From positions 185,833-249,832 of the forward strand of contig JAIOIH010000087.1 of assembly GCA_019912395.1 (NCBI GenBank): 64,000 nucleotides of DNA, read 5' to 3'. Position numbers and translations under genes: made by a program. Origin of the DNA: Flavobacteriales bacterium. GTDB taxonomy: Bacteria; Bacteroidota; Bacteroidia; Flavobacteriales_F; PHOS-HE28. Positions within the stretch are counted from its first letter, which is position 1. Every line of letters begins with the position of its first letter. Shown here in pieces: positions 24,413 to 32,576 of the stretch. The notes beneath the pieces were generated by a model, which saw only the letters and a list, made by a program, of their open reading frames with translations, was not told the origin of the DNA and did not search any database.

Positions 24413-24940
24413 ATGCTGCTCTACATCCTCCTCGGCCTCGCAGCCCTCCTCGCCATCCTGCTCATCGTCGCCTCCCGGAAACCCGATACCGTACACTATG
24501 AGCGCAGCATTGTGATCAATGCGTCACCGGAGAGGATCATTCCGCACATCGAGGATTTCCACAAGTGGTCGGCCTGGTCGCCGTGGGAAAAGCTGGACCC
24601 GCAGATGAAGCGGGAATACAGCGGTGCGGCGAGCGGCCCCGGGGCGAAGTATTTCTGGAGCAGCACCGGCAAGGCGGGGGAAGGATCCATGGAGATCATC
24701 GAGGCCACGGAGCGTGGGGTCCATATCGACCTGCGATTCGTGAAGCCCTTCAAGAACGTATGCGATACATGGATCCGATTCGAGCCGCAAGGAAGCGGCA
24801 CACGTGCGACATGGATGATGACCGGCCCGAACCTCTTCATGGGCAAGCTGATGGGGATCTTCATCAACATGGACAAGATGGTCGGGAAGGATTTCGAGAC
24901 CGGCTTGGCAGGCATGAAGGCGGAGGTGGAGAAAAGCTGA
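24413..24940 (+). CDS. Membrane-anchored SRPBCC (polyketide cyclase-type) protein
   Basis: A 175-residue paralog of the protein at 19401-19931. The N-terminal helix is LLYILLGLAALLAILLIVAS (2-21). The SRPBCC domain has DFHKWSAWSPWEKLDPQMKREYSG, GPGAKYFWSSTGKAGEGSMEI and FINMDKMVGKDFETGLAGMK. The pattern MDKMxGxxxExGL is shared with the two other anchored members. It directly follows a DoxX-like membrane gene, which hints that both act at the membrane. Confidence 0.89.
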   Translation: MLLYILLGLAALLAILLIVASRKPDTVHYERSIVINASPERIIPHIEDFHKWSAWSPWEKLDPQMKREYSGAASGPGAKYFWSSTGKAGEGSMEIIEATERGVHIDLRFVKPFKNVCDTWIRFEPQGSGTRATWMMTGPNLFMGKLMGIFINMDKMVGKDFETGLAGMKAEVEKS

Positions 24941-25014
24941 ACGCCCGGGCAGCGTGCCGGAGGCATGCGTGATGGAATTTCAGTGGTTGAGCTCCGGGAA
25001 TTGGATTTCGGTAA

Positions 25015-25022
25015 TAATTTTA
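25015..25022 (+). promoter_or_regulatory. Possible -7 promoter element before the last SRPBCC gene
   Basis: TAATTTTA differs from the Bacteroidota -7 consensus TAnnTTTG only at the last base and ends 4 bases before the ATG at 25027, the same geometry as at the ArsR and methyltransferase genes. It suggests that the last gene of the run may have its own leaderless transcript. Confidence 0.4.
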
Positions 25023-25026
25023 GGGC

Positions 25027-25533
25027 ATGGATCCTCACCCCATGACGCAGCAAACCCTTCAGCAAAAGTCCGCGGTGACCACTCCCAAGTCCGATGAACT
25101 TCGGATCACACGGGTATTCTCCGCTCCCCGGGAACTGGTCTTCAAGGCTTGGACACGGCCGGAAATGCTGGTGCGCTGGTTCGGCTGTGCAGCTTTCACC
25201 ACCACGCATGCCGCAGCGGATGTGCGACCCGGCGGCCAATGGCGCGTGGTGATGAATGCGCCGGACGGGGAGGAGTTCCCTGCTTACGGCACTTATTTGG
25301 AGGTGCGCTCACCCGATCGCTTGAGCTTTACCCACCAATGGGAAAAGCCCGTGGCCGGGGTGAACCCGCCGGATCATCGCACGGTGGTCACCGTGGAATT
25401 CTTTGAGGTGGAAGGGGGGACCCGAATGGAGTTCCGGCAGACCGGATTGGCCACGGAAGCTTCACGCGATTCGCACATCGGCGGATGGAGCGATTCCTTT
25501 GAAGCGTTGCATAAGCGTTTTCAAGGGAGCTAG
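25027..25533 (+). CDS. SRPBCC (AHSA1-type) domain protein
   Basis: A 168-residue AHSA1-like protein and last gene of the cluster. ITRVFSAPRELVFKAWTRPEMLVRWFGCAAFTT (27-59) is the N-terminal block, followed by AADVRPGGQWRVVMNAPDGEEFPAYGTYLEV and the ending EASRDSHIGGWSDSFEALHKRF. Met6 (ATG at 25042) is an alternative start, since the first 25 residues are polar and precede the fold. The gene is separated from its upstream neighbour by 86 bp, the longest non-repeat gap in the cluster, with a possible own promoter. Confidence 0.9.
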   Translation: MDPHPMTQQTLQQKSAVTTPKSDELRITRVFSAPRELVFKAWTRPEMLVRWFGCAAFTTTHAAADVRPGGQWRVVMNAPDGEEFPAYGTYLEVRSPDRLSFTHQWEKPVAGVNPPDHRTVVTVEFFEVEGGTRMEFRQTGLATEASRDSHIGGWSDSFEALHKRFQGS

Positions 25534-25566
25534 GAGGCTCGTGATTTCGACTGGGGGGTGAGCCTC
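25534..25566 (+). terminator. Hairpin at the end of the SRPBCC cluster
   Basis: GAGGCTC (25534-25540) pairs with GAGCCTC (25560-25566) over a 19-nt loop directly after the last stop codon. No T run follows. It may mark the end of the cluster transcript. The rest of the 164-bp gap up to 25697 holds nothing recognisable. Confidence 0.35.
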
Positions 25567-25697
25567 GATGAAGTCATGCCCTTGAAGGCAGCGTAATACG
25601 AAAGCGGTGGCCCGGAATGGACATCGCATTGGAGGATGTCAGTTCGGAAGGCTGAAGAGCCGTTCAGGGGTGGAACGATCACTCCCGGTCTACTCCC

Positions 25698-26093
25698 TCA
25701 AGGGACTTTTGAGTTGTCAACGCTTTCCAGATGAATGGTTTCCTCGCCTTTCGGGAGCATCCAACTGAATTTGGTCCCTGCCCGGTAGCCGATCAAGGCC
25801 GAGCCCATTACAGTGAAGACCGAAAGTTTGTTGGCCTTCAGGTCGGCATCCTTCGGCATTACGAGCTGCAGGTTCTCCTTGCGCACGGATGGTGATTTGA
25901 AGGTGACCACACTACCCACTCGGACCACGTCCTTGGGGAGGTCTTTTTCCTCGCGGATATCAGCTTGCTTCAATTCCTCCATGAGTTTCTCCAAGCTCTT
26001 CTTCGTGGAGAAATCAGGAGCCGTGAATCCAGTGATCCAGTCCACGATCATGTCGCGTTCCTTGGCAGAAACGATCAGTTTCGGATTGGTCAT
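25698..26093 (-). CDS. GreA/GreB C-terminal domain protein (Rnk-like)
   Basis: A 131-residue protein with the FKBP-like GreA/GreB C-terminal domain and a short helical N-terminus, so it lacks the long coiled coil that enters the RNA polymerase secondary channel. VVRVGSVVTFKSPSVRKENLQLVMPKDADLKANKLSVFTVMGSALIGYRAGTKFSWMLPKGE is the diagnostic part (S-x-x-G-x-A-L-x-G-x-x-x-G). Rnk-type proteins bind RNA polymerase and compete with Gre factors. It starts 1 bp after pntB ends, so it is the last gene of the gdhA-pnt operon. Confidence 0.87.
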   Translation of the reverse strand: MTNPKLIVSAKERDMIVDWITGFTAPDFSTKKSLEKLMEELKQADIREEKDLPKDVVRVGSVVTFKSPSVRKENLQLVMPKDADLKANKLSVFTVMGSALIGYRAGTKFSWMLPKGEETIHLESVDNSKVP

Positions 26094-26094
26094 G

Positions 26095-27468
26095 TCAAAT
26101 GCGTTTTAGTTCGTTGATGATGGCTTCCAAGCTCTCCTTCGCGTCGCCGAAGAGCACCTTGCAGTTCTGGCGGTCGAATAGCGTGTTCACGGCACCGGAG
26201 TATCCCTTGGCCATGCTGCGCTTCATCACGATCACCTGCTTGGCCTTGTGCGCACGGATGATGGGCATGCCATAGATGATGCTGTCCGGGTCGTTTTCCG
26301 CCGCAGGGTTCACCACGTCGTTCGCGCCGATCACCAGCACGGTGTCGTAATGTTCCATGGTGTTGTTCACCTCGCTCATTTCCTTCACCGAGGCGTAGGG
26401 AATGTTGGCCTCGGCCAGCAGAACGTTCATGTGCCCTGGCATGCGGCCGGCCACCGGATGAATGATGAAGTGAAGGTCCACATCGCTCTGCTTCAACATC
26501 TCCTGCAGGGCGAAGCATTCCCGCTGGGCCTGGGCCACCGCCATGCCATAGCCCGGCACCACCGCCACTTGCTTGCTGAAGGCCAGCATGGAAGCGGTCT
26601 CCACCGCCGTGATGCTGCGGATGTCCTGTTCGCCTTCGGGCTTTGCGGACCCGGAGCCCGCAAACTTGCCCGCCAATACCCCGGCCAAGGAGCGGTTCAT
26701 CGCCACGCACATTTGCAGGGTGAGCAACACGCCCGTGGCCCCTACCAGAATGCCGCCGATGATCATGACGGGCTCGCGGAAGAGCAGGCCGGCCATCATC
26801 GTGGCCACCCCGGTAAGGGCGTTGAGCAGCGAGATCAATACCGGCATGTCCGCGCCGCCGATGGGTAGGGTGAGGAACACCCCATAGAGCAACGCCACGA
26901 TGGAAATGGCCAGCAACAGCGTAGGGTAGAAGCCCGCATCGCCGGGCATTACCAAGTAATAGACCGATGCAATAAGGAGGAGTGCGAGGGATATACGGGC
27001 CAGCACTTTCTGGACCGGTGCGGGGCGGGGCAATTTCCGCCCGTCCAGCTTCAGGTATGCGACCATGCTGCCGGTGAAGGCGACGCCCCCGAAGAGGTTG
27101 GCCAGGATCAGTACGCTGCCCAGGAGCTTGGTGTCCACCGGTGTGCCCATGCCGTACACGGCGTTGAGGCCCAGTACCACGGCACAGGCACCGCCGAGTG
27201 CATTGAAAATGCTCACCAATTGCGGCATTTCCGTCATGGCTACGCGATTGCTCCAAATGTTGCCGATGAAGGTGCCCACGGCCAATAACGCCACGAGCAG
27301 GAACACATTGGCGAGATGCGACCATCCCGTAGCGATCACCAGTGCCACCAGGGCAACCAGCACACTGGCCGCAGCGAGCATATTGCCCAGTTTGGCCCGG
27401 GCAGGGTCGCCCATGAACTTCAGGCCCTGCACCAATCCAATGGTGGCGATCAGGTAGGCGAACACCAT
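26095..27468 (-). CDS. pntB: NAD(P) transhydrogenase subunit beta
   Basis: Beta subunit of proton-translocating transhydrogenase, which uses the proton gradient to move hydride from NADH to NADP+. The 457 residues comprise about eight membrane helices (1-250) and the soluble NADP(H)-binding domain III. Domain III shows VAVVPGYGMAVAQAQ (nucleotide loop), HFIIHPVAGRMPGHMNVLLAEANIPY, and VLVIGANDVVNPAA, then MPIIRAHKAKQVIVMKRSMAKGYSG, which closes over NADP. All are intact. It follows pntAB by 2 bp. Membrane enzyme with three chains (AA, AB, B) in this organism. Confidence 0.97.
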   Translation of the reverse strand: MVFAYLIATIGLVQGLKFMGDPARAKLGNMLAAASVLVALVALVIATGWSHLANVFLLVALLAVGTFIGNIWSNRVAMTEMPQLVSIFNALGGACAVVLGLNAVYGMGTPVDTKLLGSVLILANLFGGVAFTGSMVAYLKLDGRKLPRPAPVQKVLARISLALLLIASVYYLVMPGDAGFYPTLLLAISIVALLYGVFLTLPIGGADMPVLISLLNALTGVATMMAGLLFREPVMIIGGILVGATGVLLTLQMCVAMNRSLAGVLAGKFAGSGSAKPEGEQDIRSITAVETASMLAFSKQVAVVPGYGMAVAQAQRECFALQEMLKQSDVDLHFIIHPVAGRMPGHMNVLLAEANIPYASVKEMSEVNNTMEHYDTVLVIGANDVVNPAAENDPDSIIYGMPIIRAHKAKQVIVMKRSMAKGYSGAVNTLFDRQNCKVLFGDAKESLEAIINELKRI

Positions 27469-27470
27469 GA

Positions 27471-27797
27471 TCAGGGTTTGGAGGGTTTGTTCGTCTTCTT
27501 CTTCACCACGAACATGGAGAGCATCCGGTGGGTCACGAAGAAACCTCCGGCCAAGTTGATGGCACCGAGCAACACAGCCAGTGATGCAGCCGCAAGGGTC
27601 CAGCCGTGGTCCAACGGCGTGTTCAATAGTTGGGTGATCCCTCCGAAAATGATGATGCCACTGATGGCGTTGGACCCTGACATCAACGGGGTATGAAGGA
27701 CCGCCGGGATGTTCTTGATCACCTCGAAACCCAGCAGCAGGCTGAGCGCCAGAACGAAGATGCCGTCAATGGGGGTAATGGTATAGCTCAAGTCCAT
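27471..27797 (-). CDS. pntAB: NAD(P) transhydrogenase subunit alpha, membrane part
   Basis: A 108-residue membrane protein equal to the C-terminal membrane domain of E. coli PntA, split into a separate chain as in Rhodospirillum and many Bacteroidota. Three helices are visible: FVLALSLLLGFEVIKNIPAV, AISGIIIFGGITQLL and LAAASLAVLLGAINLAGGFFV. The motif PLMSGSNAISGI is strongly conserved. It joins subunit beta to form the proton channel. Only 6 bp separate it from pntAA upstream. Confidence 0.95.
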   Translation of the reverse strand: MDLSYTITPIDGIFVLALSLLLGFEVIKNIPAVLHTPLMSGSNAISGIIIFGGITQLLNTPLDHGWTLAAASLAVLLGAINLAGGFFVTHRMLSMFVVKKKTNKPSKP

Positions 27798-27803
27798 GAA
27801 GGA

Positions 27804-28925
27804 TCAATTTGCGGCGCCGTGCAGTGCAAGAACACGCTGATTCACCGATTCGCCGTCCTTCACCACCAATGTGGAACCCAGGATCGGGTCGTCCGCGATC
27901 TGTTCCTGATGTTCCAGAAGGTATTCGATAAAGGCGACATAGTTGTTGGACAGCAGGAAAGAGGTGCTGTGCGCACAACTGGATTCGATGGATGTGGGAC
28001 CGAGGATCGTCACCTCATTGCGCATAACGGTCTTGTTCGGCTCGGTGAGCGCGCAGTTACCGCCCGTGGCTGCGGCGATATCCACGATCACAGCTCCGGG
28101 CTTCATGCTCATCACCATTTCCTCGGTGATCAGTAACGGTGCCTTCCTTCCCGGTACCCGGGCGGTGGTGATGATCACATCGGCCTGCGATGCCTCCAAA
28201 TGGATCCGATCCCGCACCCTTTGCAGGAATTCCTCGGTCTGCTCCGTGGCGTAGCCACCTGCACTGCGGTCATCAACGGAACCTTCCACCTCGATGAAGG
28301 TGGCGCCCAGGCTTTCCACTTCCTCCTTGGAGGCGGTCCGCACATCATAGGCCTTCACCACGGCACCCAGCCTGCGCGCGGTGGCAATGGCTTGCAGACC
28401 CGCTACCCCGGCACCCATGACCAGGAACTTGGCAGGGCGCAAGGTGCCTCCTGCACTGGTGATCATGGGCACGGTGGCCAATGATCGTTCGGCAGCCAAC
28501 AGTACCGCCTGATATCCGGAGATCGATCCAACCGAGGAAAGTACGTCCATGGCCTGCGCCAAGGTGCTACGGGGGATCAAGTCCAAACTATGGACGGTGA
28601 AGCCGGGATGTTGGTAGTGCGCCACGTTCTGCGGTTCCCAGAGGAAGTTGAAGATGCCGATGAAGGTCTTCTCCCCGCTGAGCGGCCCATCGGTGTGGTG
28701 ATGGCCATAGCTCAAAATGATGTCCGAACCGGCCATCAGTTCCTGCTTGCCGTCAACGAGCCGGGCACCTGCCGCCTCATACGCCTCATTGGTAAAGCCT
28801 GCGGCGCGTCCGGCATCCCGTTGCACAAGGATAACGGCCTTGTCCTTCAGGCGTTCAACACCTGAAGGAGCAAGGACCGTCAATCGCCGGTCGGCAGTTT
28901 CCTTCAGTACCCCGATCCGTACCAT
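27804..28925 (-). CDS. pntAA: NAD(P) transhydrogenase subunit alpha, NAD-binding part
   Basis: A 373-residue soluble domain I that binds NAD(H). It belongs to the alanine dehydrogenase/PNT family: MVRIGVLKETADRRLTVLAP at the N-terminus, then IGIFNFLWEPQNVAHY, SSVGSISGYQAVLLAAERS and the NAD fold KFLVMGAGVAGLQAIATARRLGAVVKAYDVR. The RQD loop equivalent reads YDVRTASKEEVESLGA. Alanine dehydrogenase is less likely because pntAB and pntB follow. The ATG at 28925 is used. A much longer frame extends upstream but overlaps gdhA and is a shadow. It starts 2 bp after gdhA ends. Confidence 0.95.
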   Translation of the reverse strand: MVRIGVLKETADRRLTVLAPSGVERLKDKAVILVQRDAGRAAGFTNEAYEAAGARLVDGKQELMAGSDIILSYGHHHTDGPLSGEKTFIGIFNFLWEPQNVAHYQHPGFTVHSLDLIPRSTLAQAMDVLSSVGSISGYQAVLLAAERSLATVPMITSAGGTLRPAKFLVMGAGVAGLQAIATARRLGAVVKAYDVRTASKEEVESLGATFIEVEGSVDDRSAGGYATEQTEEFLQRVRDRIHLEASQADVIITTARVPGRKAPLLITEEMVMSMKPGAVIVDIAAATGGNCALTEPNKTVMRNEVTILGPTSIESSCAHSTSFLLSNNYVAFIEYLLEHQEQIADDPILGSTLVVKDGESVNQRVLALHGAAN

Positions 28926-28927
28926 GC

Positions 28928-30217
28928 TCAAGGGAAGATGCCGCGCTCCATATAGGTGTTCTCCAAGCGGCGCAAGGCAACAATATAGGCGCTCGTACGC
29001 CAGTCCACATTGAACTCGCCCGAAGTGGCGACCACTTGTGCAAAGGCGGTATCGATCTTGTCGTGGATCATCTCCAGCACCTCTTCGATCTTCCAGATCT
29101 CGCTGCGCTTGTTCTGCAACCACTCGTAGTAGCTCCCGATCACGCCGCCTGAGTTGCACAGGATGTCGGGTATGATGTCCACCCGATTGTTCCGAAGGAT
29201 CAATTCCCCAGCGGTGTTGGTAGGGCCGTTGGCGCCTTCGGCCACCACTTTGGCCTTGATGTTCCCGGCGTTTTCCCCTGTGATCTGGTTGCCCAATGCG
29301 GCGGGCACCACAATGTCGCACTCCAATCCGAAGAATTCGCTAGGCTCGATCTCCTTGGCCCCGGTGAAGCCCTTGATGTTGCGGCCGTTGGCATCGCTGT
29401 GCTTGAGCAGTGCTTCCGGGTCGATACCGTTCGGGTCGTGGATGGTGGCCGTAGCGTCCTGTACGCCGATCAGTGTAGCCCCTTCCTTCAGGAGGAAGTG
29501 CGAGGTCCAGTAGCCCACGTTGCCGAAGCCTTGCACGATAAAGCGCATGCCCTTCAGCGGTTGCTTGCTACGTACCGACCAGGATTTCAAGTTGGCTACC
29601 ACGCCAAAGCCCGTGGCACGATCACGACCCGCCAGACCGCCAGCGCCCATGGGCTTACCGGTGACCACGTGCAGGTTGGCGAAACGGGTGGCAGGGGATT
29701 TCGTTGAGGAGAACGTATCGGCGATCCACGCCATGATCTGCGCGTTCGTGTTCACGTCCGGCGCCGGGATGTCCAGGTCCGGTCCGATGTTGTCGCCCAA
29801 GGCATAGGTGAAGCGACGCGTGATGCGCTCGAGCTCGCCCTTGGAATATTCCTTGGGATTGAGCTGAATGCCACCCTTGGCACCGCCATAGGGCAGGCCG
29901 GCCAATGAGCTCTTCCAGGTCATCCAGATCGCCAAGGCGCGTGCGGCATCGATATCCACCGTTTCGTGGTAGCGAAGGCCGCCCTTGTAGGGCCCGAGCG
30001 CATTGTTATGCTGTACGCGGTAGCCCGTGAAAACCTCGATCTTGCCATTGTCAAGACGCACCGGGAAGTGGACCACGATCTCGGTGTTGGTCTTGGCCAG
30101 GATCTTTCGGACACCCGGGTCCAGGTTCATGATGTCCGCAGCACGGGCGAACTGGTCCATGACCACTTCATACATGCCCTCCTTGCGCTCTGGTTTTTCA
30201 ACGGTTTGGGTTGTCAT
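28928..30217 (-). CDS. gdhA: Glutamate dehydrogenase
   Basis: Glu/Leu/Phe/Val dehydrogenase family, interconverting glutamate with 2-oxoglutarate and ammonia. The 429-residue hexameric type shows GPYKGGLRYH (75-84), WKSSLAGLPYGGAKGGI with catalytic Lys114, the glutamate-site DIPAPDVNTNAQIMAWIAD, and the dinucleotide fold FIVQGFGNVGYWTSHFLL. The C-terminal SYYEWLQNKR is typical. Cofactor preference is not certain. It leads an operon with NAD(P) transhydrogenase genes, which suggests that NADH/NADPH balance is tied to ammonia or glutamate flux. A TACATTTG element on this strand (30474-30481) may be the promoter. Confidence 0.96.
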   Translation of the reverse strand: MTTQTVEKPERKEGMYEVVMDQFARAADIMNLDPGVRKILAKTNTEIVVHFPVRLDNGKIEVFTGYRVQHNNALGPYKGGLRYHETVDIDAARALAIWMTWKSSLAGLPYGGAKGGIQLNPKEYSKGELERITRRFTYALGDNIGPDLDIPAPDVNTNAQIMAWIADTFSSTKSPATRFANLHVVTGKPMGAGGLAGRDRATGFGVVANLKSWSVRSKQPLKGMRFIVQGFGNVGYWTSHFLLKEGATLIGVQDATATIHDPNGIDPEALLKHSDANGRNIKGFTGAKEIEPSEFFGLECDIVVPAALGNQITGENAGNIKAKVVAEGANGPTNTAGELILRNNRVDIIPDILCNSGGVIGSYYEWLQNKRSEIWKIEEVLEMIHDKIDTAFAQVVATSGEFNVDWRTSAYIVALRRLENTYMERGIFP

Positions 30218-30717
30218 TGTGAGGTTTTGTCGGTAATGATGATCGCTATGCTCCGGGGAGCGTTTACGGTTAAAGGACCAGTAGGTGGTTCTTTCGATCT
30301 CCTACTCGTCCGGTTGGATCTGTTGGCTCAGGTGGTTGGCGGCGTTGGTACGCTCCGGCCCGGGATCAAGTTCCACAGCAACGGTCCGGTCCATGTGTCC
30401 GGTCCTGTTGTTCGGGGTTGGTGTTCCGTGTTCGTCATCGCGTGGATCTGATACTTCCCACCCGCTTCGGGGCCAAATGTACGCTTCCCTTTCATCCGGC
30501 AGCCGAACTGGAAACATACATGCTTGCATACCTGAGCAGTACGCGGCTCCACCGGGCGGGGTGAAATTGCCCCTGTTTGCGCTGTGCTTTTCCCATCGAC
30601 CCTCTCCGGGGTCATGTTCCTCCGGTCTCCGAACCTCCTGCGAATTCCCGGTTCCCGCAGTTCGGGCTCACGAAGGCATGGGATCTGTACGTTCATGCTG
30701 TCCCGGCCAGTCCTGAA
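30218..30717. other. 500-bp divergent regulatory region between gdhA and the stress-protein gene
   Basis: No convincing gene on either strand. It contains TACATTTG on the minus strand (plus coordinates 30474-30481), a perfect -7 promoter match pointing at gdhA and implying a leader of about 250 nt. A near-palindrome with core ATGC-TT-GCAT lies around 30520-30533 and could be an operator. On the plus strand TACGTTCA near 30689 is a weak -7 candidate for the stress-protein gene. The long leader may hold an RNA element, but I recognise none. Confidence 0.55.
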
Positions 30718-31569
30718 ATGCCCATGACGAAAAATACCGCAAACCGCATCCTGGTTCCCACCGACTTTACCAGCGTGGTGGATTATGCCATGGACCATGC
30801 AATGAAACTGGCCAATACCATGGGTGCTGAAGTTCACTTGTTGCACTTGGTTCCCGATATGGATGAACAGGAAGTAATGCAGCGCAGGCTGGCCACCGAA
30901 CAGGAGCGGGGCAGGGCGATCAAGGCCACGGTGCCATTGAAGACCATGCTGAGGAAGGGAAAGGTGTATGAAGGCATCGGAGATGCTGCAAAGGAGATCG
31001 GGGCCGAGCTGATCATCATGGGTACCCACGGCATGCGCGGCATGCAGTTCATTACCGGAAGTCGTGCGCTGCGCGTTATCGGGAACAGCGATGTCCCGTT
31101 CATAGTGGTGCAGGAACGTGGATTGAAAGCGGATGGCTATCGGGACATAGTCGTACCCATGGACCTGCAGCTCGAAACACGGCAGAAACTGGGCTTGGTA
31201 GCGGGTATGGCCGCATACTTCAAGGGTAAGGCGCATGTGATCGTCCCGAAGGAAACCGATGAGTTTCTCCATCACCAGCTTCAGGACAACATCTCCTTCG
31301 CGGAGAAGTTCTTCGGTGAGCGCGGAATCGCCATGGAGGCTACCGTGGCTGATACGGGGAGCGGCGGTTTTGTGAAGGCGGTGCTGGACCATTCCAAGAA
31401 GGTCGATGCCGACCTTATCGCAGTGATGAACATGACAGGGGCCAATATCTTCGGAACGTTGGGTGTTCCCTACGAGGAGGAGATCCTCACCAACGAGGCC
31501 ATGATCCCCGTGATGCTGCTGAACCCGACCAACAATACCTCTGGTGTTTCGGGGTGGACATTTCAATGA
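30718..31569 (+). CDS. Universal stress protein with two tandem domains
   Basis: A 283-residue protein with two UspA-fold halves. The first has RILVPTDFTSVVDYAMDHAMKLANTMGAEVHLLHLV and IIMGTHGMRGMQFITGSRALRVIGNSDVPFIVV, which carries the ATP-binding pattern G-x2-G-x9-G(S/T). The second half begins YRDIVVPMDLQLETRQKLGLVAGMAA and ends IAVMNMTGANIFGTLGVPYEEEILTNEAMIPVMLL, a degenerate version. Tandem Usp proteins are common in Bacteroidota. The precise function is unknown; ATP-binding stress roles are typical. MTKN at 30724 is an equal start. Confidence 0.9.
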   Translation: MPMTKNTANRILVPTDFTSVVDYAMDHAMKLANTMGAEVHLLHLVPDMDEQEVMQRRLATEQERGRAIKATVPLKTMLRKGKVYEGIGDAAKEIGAELIIMGTHGMRGMQFITGSRALRVIGNSDVPFIVVQERGLKADGYRDIVVPMDLQLETRQKLGLVAGMAAYFKGKAHVIVPKETDEFLHHQLQDNISFAEKFFGERGIAMEATVADTGSGGFVKAVLDHSKKVDADLIAVMNMTGANIFGTLGVPYEEEILTNEAMIPVMLLNPTNNTSGVSGWTFQ

Positions 31570-31593
31570 GCATATTCAAAAAGCGATCTGATC

Positions 31594-31842
31594 ATGGATA
31601 ATCGGAATAAGAGCACACCGAAGACGGTGAACACGGATCACCACGAGATCAAACCGGCATGCCCGGACGTTCCCTTGCACGGCATACCTGATTTCCACGT
31701 CGTGGAGGAGGAAGGAGACCATGTGCGCATGGCCAGTATGCAAATGGACGCGAACGTAAAGGGTCGCGTGAACACCGGCACCGGGGAGCAGCCCTCCAAT
31801 TCAGGCGGCTCGCGTTTCGCCACGGATTGCACCAGCGAATAG
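31594..31842 (+). CDS. Small hypothetical protein, 82 residues
   Basis: A polar, glycine- and asparagine-rich small protein starting 24 bp after the stress-protein gene and ending at a strong hairpin. It has paired acidic/His stretches (DFHVVEEEGDHVRMA) and a cysteine near each end (PACPDVP, DCTSE). No membrane or signal segment. I do not recognise it. Its position between a gene and a terminator supports expression. Confidence 0.5.
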   Translation: MDNRNKSTPKTVNTDHHEIKPACPDVPLHGIPDFHVVEEEGDHVRMASMQMDANVKGRVNTGTGEQPSNSGGSRFATDCTSE

Positions 31843-31900
31843 GCAAAGGCCGGGAACAGGGGCAATTCAACTTGCTCCGCTCCCGGCCTTTGCCGTGCTT
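31842..31900. terminator. Bidirectional terminator with 14-bp perfect stem
   Basis: GGCAAAGGCCGGGA (31842-31855) is perfectly complementary to TCCCGGCCTTTGCC (31881-31894), enclosing a 25-nt loop, followed on the plus strand by GTGCTTTTCC. It separates the stress-protein transcript from the convergent YceI gene. Confidence 0.75.
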
Positions 31901-31913
31901 TTCCTTTACCGGA

Positions 31914-32555
31914 TCAGTTCGCGGTGCCCTTCAGGTCCACCGTCAGAACGATATCATTCGATAGGACCATGTCCTGCATGGGCGACTTCCAACTCACACC
32001 GTAGGTCTGCCGGTTGAACGTCAGTTCACCGGTTGCGCGGATGGTGCTTCCTTCCGTGGTCAGGGTGATGTTCTTTACCTGCTCCTCGTTGGTGTGTCCG
32101 CGGACCGTGAGGTTGCCGGTTGCGGTATTGCCGTCCACCTTGGTGATGACGAAATGTGCCGTGGGGAAACTGTCCGCCGCGAAGAAATCGGCCGACATCA
32201 GGTGGGCCGTAAGATCGGCACGGGTGCCTTTAGGTGAACCGTCCTTGGCGTAATTGGTGTCGGTCATCAAGTAGCTCTGCATGTCAACCGTGAAGGATCC
32301 GCCGGAGAGGACACCACCGGTGGTGCTCACTTCACCCTCGCGGAAATGAAGCGTACCCGTATGGCTCTTCACGGCAACCATGGTTCCTTTCCAGTCCACG
32401 GCGCTGGTGGCCGTATCCACGGAATAGGTGATCTGTTCCGTTCCGGTGGGCGTGGGCGTCGTATCGGTAGCCGGGGCTTCCGTGGTTCCGCATGCGGCAA
32501 GAACGACTGTGGCAAGGGTGGCACTGAAGAGCACCTTTCTGTTCAACTTCATCAT
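31914..32555 (-). CDS. YceI family lipoprotein
   Basis: A 213-residue exported protein. The N-terminus MMKLNRKVLFSATLATVVLAAC gives a lipobox LAAC, followed by a Thr/Pro-rich linker. The YceI lipocalin-like beta-barrel runs from about residue 40 (ITYSVDTATSAVDWKGTM) to the end (VSWKSPMQDMVLSNDIVLTVDLKG). YceI proteins bind polyisoprenoids or other amphiphiles in the periplasm. The family motif DFFAADSFPTAHFVI is present. Minus-strand TATCTTTG (plus 32577-32584) is a perfect -7 element about 22 bp ahead of the start. Confidence 0.92.
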   Translation of the reverse strand: MMKLNRKVLFSATLATVVLAACGTTEAPATDTTPTPTGTEQITYSVDTATSAVDWKGTMVAVKSHTGTLHFREGEVSTTGGVLSGGSFTVDMQSYLMTDTNYAKDGSPKGTRADLTAHLMSADFFAADSFPTAHFVITKVDGNTATGNLTVRGHTNEEQVKNITLTTEGSTIRATGELTFNRQTYGVSWKSPMQDMVLSNDIVLTVDLKGTAN

Positions 32556-32576
32556 GTTTGGGTTGGAAATGGGCGG

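Noticed and set aside
26090..27325. Minus-strand 411-residue ORF in another frame of pntB
   Set aside because: Arg/Gly/His-rich shadow of pntB, whose own frame has all functional motifs.
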